Positions 12,221 to 14,444 of a DNA stretch of 14,444 nt are shown piece after piece. This stretch comes from an uncultured Alphaproteobacteria bacterium (GTDB lineage: Bacteria; Pseudomonadota; Alphaproteobacteria; Rs-D84), in contig CAMZDE010000024.1 of NCBI GenBank assembly GCA_947305255.1, positions 1 through 14,444 on the forward strand, in the 5' to 3' direction. The first letter of the stretch is position 1, and each line of letters starts with the position of its first letter. A program made the translations under genes and the position numbers. The notes beneath the pieces were generated by a model that saw nothing but the letters and a program-made list of their open reading frames with translations, had not been told where the DNA came from and did no database searches.

Positions 12221-12248
12221 TTATCGCCCCATTTTATTGGGGCGATAA
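12221..12248 (-). terminator. Rho-independent terminator of lysS
   Basis: TTATCGCCCC (12221-12230) and GGGGCGATAA (12239-12248) form a perfect 10-bp stem. On minus it is followed by a TTTTTT run. It begins 2 bp after the lysS stop. Confidence 0.85.
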
Positions 12249-12250
12249 AA

Positions 12251-13825
12251 TTATTTTGCCAATTTGTCGTTTATCATCTGCTGGGTCTTTTCAATCCCGT
12301 AAATCAGGATAAAATTCGGCAGACGTGGGCCACTAAGTTGTCCTAACAACACATTATAAAACATCGCAAAGAAATCACGTAATTTATCTGCATCATAATA
12401 TTTTTTACCAATATCATAACAGAATGTTTCCAAATCTTTTTCGATTCCTGTTTTGCCGATAAATTGAGATAATCCGTCGGCCAAATCACGCAAAACGATT
12501 CGTTCATCATCTGTTGGGTCGCGATATTGTTTGTTTGGCTTTACAAAATCATGATAGTATTGCACCGCGTATCCTGCCATTTTATTCAATTCAGGACTAT
12601 TATCCGGTGTCAATTCCGGATTATACGCCGAAATATATCCCCAAATATCTTCGATTCGTTCTGTATTTGCCGCACTGGCAATATTCAAAAGCAAATTATA
12701 AGTTATCGGCATACGTCCATCTGGCACACCACGTTCACGATGAATATAAACGACCGGATTAGTCATCTTTTCCGTATCATTTTGTTTATCATACGCATTC
12801 AGATATTGATAGTATTCATCAACACTGCGTGGGATAACATCGAAATACAATCGTTTAATTGTTGTTGGTTTTGTGTACATAAACAACGCCAAACTTTCTG
12901 GATTTGCATATGACAACCATTGTTCCATAGTAATTCCGTTGCCTTTGCTCTTTGAAATTTTTTGGCCTGCTTCGTCAACGAACAATTGATATGTTAAATT
13001 ATCAGGCTGTTTTCCACCGATAACGCGCACGATTTGTCCCGACAATTTATACGAATCGGTCAAATCAGCACCGCACATTTCATAATCAACATCCAACGCC
13101 AACCAACGCATAGCCCAATCGGCCTTCCATTGTAATTTTGCGTTTCCGTTTAACACAGATTGCGTGACAGTCGTCCCATCTTCGTCAACAAATGTAACTG
13201 TCGCGTTTTTTGCATCTACTGCCAACAAAGGCACCGCCAACACATGGCCCGTCGATGGTGAAATAGGCATAACCGGACTGTATGTCTGGCGACGTTCTTC
13301 GCCCAACGTCGGCAACATGATTTCCATAATTTTGTCGTAATTTTCCAAAATTTTAATCAGCGCATCATTAAATTTTCCCGATTTGTACATTTCAGTCGAA
13401 CTGACAAATTCATAATCGAAACCGAAACCATCCAAAAATTCGCGCAGCATCGCATTATTGTGTGCGGCGAAACTATCGTATTTTCCGAACGGATCCGGCA
13501 CACGCGTCAACGGACATCCCAAATATTTTGCGATTTCTTCTTGGTTTGGAATGTTCGTAGGCACCTTGCGAAAACCGTCCATATCATCAGAAAATTCAAT
13601 CAATCGCGTTGGAATATCAGAAATTTTTGAAAACGCCCAACGCACCATGCTGGTTCGCGCGACTTCACCGAACGTCCCGATATGCGGCAACCCCGACGGC
13701 CCGAACCCAGTTTGGAACAAAACATAACCTTTTTTCGGGGTTTTATTACCAATACGCGCTAAAATTTTGCGTGCTTCCTGAAACGGCCACGTGTTAATTT
13801 GACTATAATCGATAGCATCAGACAT
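12251..13825 (-). CDS. lysS: Lysyl-tRNA synthetase, class I
   Basis: The enzyme charges tRNA-Lys with lysine for translation. The 524-residue protein is of the class I type, with HIGH-like PHIGT (47-51) in FGPSGLPHIGTFGE and KMSKS-like KISKSKG (289-295). The Rossmann core is in the N-terminal half, and a helical anticodon-binding part makes up about 330-524. This class replaces the usual class II LysRS in most alphaproteobacteria, spirochaetes and archaea, so it is a useful lineage clue. AATAGGGGTTT precedes the ATG at 13825. It has its own promoter at 13889-13916 and its own terminator. No sign of truncation; the C-terminus is intact. Confidence 0.97.
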   Translation of the reverse strand: MSDAIDYSQINTWPFQEARKILARIGNKTPKKGYVLFQTGFGPSGLPHIGTFGEVARTSMVRWAFSKISDIPTRLIEFSDDMDGFRKVPTNIPNQEEIAKYLGCPLTRVPDPFGKYDSFAAHNNAMLREFLDGFGFDYEFVSSTEMYKSGKFNDALIKILENYDKIMEIMLPTLGEERRQTYSPVMPISPSTGHVLAVPLLAVDAKNATVTFVDEDGTTVTQSVLNGNAKLQWKADWAMRWLALDVDYEMCGADLTDSYKLSGQIVRVIGGKQPDNLTYQLFVDEAGQKISKSKGNGITMEQWLSYANPESLALFMYTKPTTIKRLYFDVIPRSVDEYYQYLNAYDKQNDTEKMTNPVVYIHRERGVPDGRMPITYNLLLNIASAANTERIEDIWGYISAYNPELTPDNSPELNKMAGYAVQYYHDFVKPNKQYRDPTDDERIVLRDLADGLSQFIGKTGIEKDLETFCYDIGKKYYDADKLRDFFAMFYNVLLGQLSGPRLPNFILIYGIEKTQQMINDKLAK

Positions 13826-13888
13826 AATAAACCCCTATTGTTTTTTGTTATATGTTTATTTCCGCAGTGACAAAGCCACAGCCTGTCT

Positions 13889-13916
13889 ATTCTATCACGT
13901 AAATCCCCCCACGCAA
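13889..13916 (-). promoter_or_regulatory. Promoter of lysS
   Basis: On minus, TTGCGT (13916-13911) and TAGAAT (13894-13889) are 16 bp apart. The leader to the ATG would be about 57 bases and shows no clear T-box or other riboswitch motif. Confidence 0.55.
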
Positions 13917-13971
13917 TAAAAAAGTGTTATAAGTCTTGCAACATTCGGCTTTACGTTGCGGAGCTGGAAAT

Positions 13972-14089
13972 AATTCCCCTCCGCCGGAGGGGGGAACCAC
14001 GCCAGTGGTGGGGAGGGTTCACCCCAGATTTCGGTCTTTCCGCTACACCCCCTTCCGGCTGCGCCGCTCTCCCCCTCGGGGGGAGAATT
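13972..14089. repeat. GC-rich miniature element with imperfect terminal inverted repeats
   Basis: The ends are AATTCCCCTCCG (left) and, in reverse complement, AATTCTCCCCCCGAG (right). Each end is itself a hairpin: CCCCTCC/GGAGGGG at 13976-13992 and TCTCCCCC/GGGGGAGA at 14068-14086. A third small hairpin, ACCAC/GTGGT, is at 13996-14009. The composition is sharply richer in GC than the chromosome around it. The texture (hairpin, GGTGGGGAGGGTTC, CCCCTTCCGGCTGCGCCGCT, hairpin) is like intergenic palindromic repeats common in gut Firmicutes genomes. That likeness is from memory, not a search. No coding frame is credible. Confidence 0.55.
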
Positions 14090-14132
14090 TGCTGCGTTTT
14101 GTTCCCAAGTTTTGTTCTCTGTGCGTCCCCAT

Positions 14133-14162
14133 CGGGGCGGGGGGGGACGGTCCCCCGCCCCG
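14133..14162. repeat. Perfect 11-bp GC hairpin
   Basis: CGGGGCGGGGG (14133-14143) pairs with CCCCCGCCCCG (14152-14162) around an 8-base loop, with an eight-G run at 14139-14146. There is no U-tract, so a simple terminator is unlikely; part of the GC-rich block. Confidence 0.7.
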
Positions 14163-14182
14163 AGACCCCACCCCCCTTTACG

Positions 14183-14214
14183 GCATAACGCCCCGGGACA
14201 GCGGGGCGTTATGC
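14183..14214. terminator. Perfect 12-bp hairpin, possible terminator
   Basis: GCATAACGCCCC (14183-14194) pairs with GGGGCGTTATGC (14203-14214), loop of 8. It is the second of two strong hairpins downstream of the partial gene ending at 14271 on minus. No U-tract follows on either strand, so the terminator role is inferred from stem strength and position only. Confidence 0.45.
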
Positions 14215-14226
14215 TTAACTTTCGGC

Positions 14227-14265
14227 GCATCCGCGCGGCCATGTGTAAACACATTGCGCGGATGC
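14227..14265 (-). terminator. Nested hairpin directly after the partial gene's stop
   Basis: GCATCCGCGC (14227-14236) pairs with GCGCGGATGC (14256-14265), and inside it ATGTG/CACAT (14241-14254) forms a second stem. It begins 5 bp after the TGA on minus. The position fits transcript termination or 3' end protection, but there is no U-tract. Confidence 0.5.
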
Positions 14266-14270
14266 TAACA

Positions 14271-14444
14271 TCAATTGCGCACAGAGCCGAACAGGCCCCC
14301 GCGCAGAACGGAGCCGTCACGGACGTAGGCACCGCAGTAGATCGCGCAGTAATACGCACAATCCGAATCCGAACCGTACGTGAGGTTGAACACCCAAAGC
14401 GAAGCCGCAGGGTGAGTCATTTTACACCAACAATGCATTCCATT
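14271..14444 (-). CDS. C-terminal 57 residues of a Cys/Tyr-rich protein (partial at window edge)
   Basis: A minus-strand frame enters from the right edge and ends with TGA at 14273-14271. It reads NGMHCWCKMTHPAASLWVFN, then LTYGSDSDCAYYCAIYCGAY, then VRDGSVLRGGLFGSVRN. The cysteine pattern CWC and CAYYCAIYC, with aromatic residues, is that of an extracellular or surface domain with disulfides, and no frame shift is seen. The base composition is far more GC-rich than the rest of the window, and it shares the GC-rich block with the hairpins at 14133-14265. I think it is the tail end of a longer exported protein, but the family is not recognised. A longer frame on the same strand (13895-14359) has poor composition and is a shadow of this one. 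Confidence 0.55.
   Translation of the reverse strand, partial: NGMHCWCKMTHPAASLWVFNLTYGSDSDCAYYCAIYCGAYVRDGSVLRGGLFGSVRN

Noticed and set aside
12514..12913. Open frames opposite lysS
   Set aside because: They are antisense to a fully conserved class I LysRS and have no ribosome sites.
14139..14146. Eight-G run as a phase-variation tract
   Set aside because: It lies in a hairpin stem and not in or just before any gene start, so no switching role can be supported.
13895..14359. 154-codon minus-strand open frame
   Set aside because: It runs through the GC-rich hairpin block and the wrong frame of the partial Cys-rich gene. Low-complexity Pro/Gly/Arg composition typical of spurious frames in GC-rich DNA.
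1..14444. CRISPR array, integrase, transposase or toxin-antitoxin operon
   Set aside because: No regularly spaced repeats and no frames with motifs of these proteins are seen anywhere in the window. Repeats present are only two copies or single palindromes.

Overview
The window looks like a chromosomal segment of a low-GC alphaproteobacterium, probably host-associated or gut-type. This is inference from gene content, with no marker search. Three things support it: a class I lysyl-tRNA synthetase (typical of alphaproteobacteria, spirochaetes and archaea, not of most other bacteria); a Pal/OmpA-type lipoprotein whose N-terminal half has the layout common in alphaproteobacteria; and a Rho factor with a PPRTGKT P-loop. 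Most genes have an AT-rich sigma70-like promoter (TTGACA-type -35, 16-17 bp spacer, TATAAT-type -10). The window is dense with short genes for exported proteins.

Layout. Positions 1-242 and 744-1040 are intergenic and filled with repeats: a 55-bp exact direct repeat, large inverted repeats and a second palindromic block. A small lipoprotein gene on the minus strand (243-686) lies between them. Then, on plus, come rfbA (dTDP-glucose synthesis, without its usual rmlBCD partners), a small two-segment membrane protein, an unrecognised soluble protein, and a secreted protein with RRVV repeats and eight cysteines. Next is a small phage-like island (about 4062-4861): two overlapping minus-strand genes with the layout of a phage spanin pair (inner-membrane Rz-like and lipoprotein Rz1-like), divergent from a fragment resembling a tail-fibre shaft. 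A minus-strand block follows: rho, a 37-residue basic protein, an OmpA/Pal lipoprotein and a secreted six-cysteine protein. From a divergent promoter region, lptC-lptB (ATGA overlap, lptA absent between them), enolase and a small membrane protein run on plus. After two terminators flanking a possible structured RNA, a tiny lipoprotein and lysS run on minus. The right end is a GC-rich block of strong hairpins next to the C-terminal end of a cysteine-rich protein cut by the window edge.

Functional themes: housekeeping (rho, eno, lysS), envelope assembly (lptC/lptB, OmpA-like lipoprotein, rfbA, several small lipoproteins and secreted Cys-rich proteins) and traces of mobile DNA (spanins, fibre fragment, repeat families, GC-rich element). 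The best candidates for something little described are the orphan spanin/fibre island, the dispersed palindromic repeat family, the hairpin RNA at 11770-11895, and two promoters placed so that the ATG falls at about +1 (possible leaderless mRNAs).
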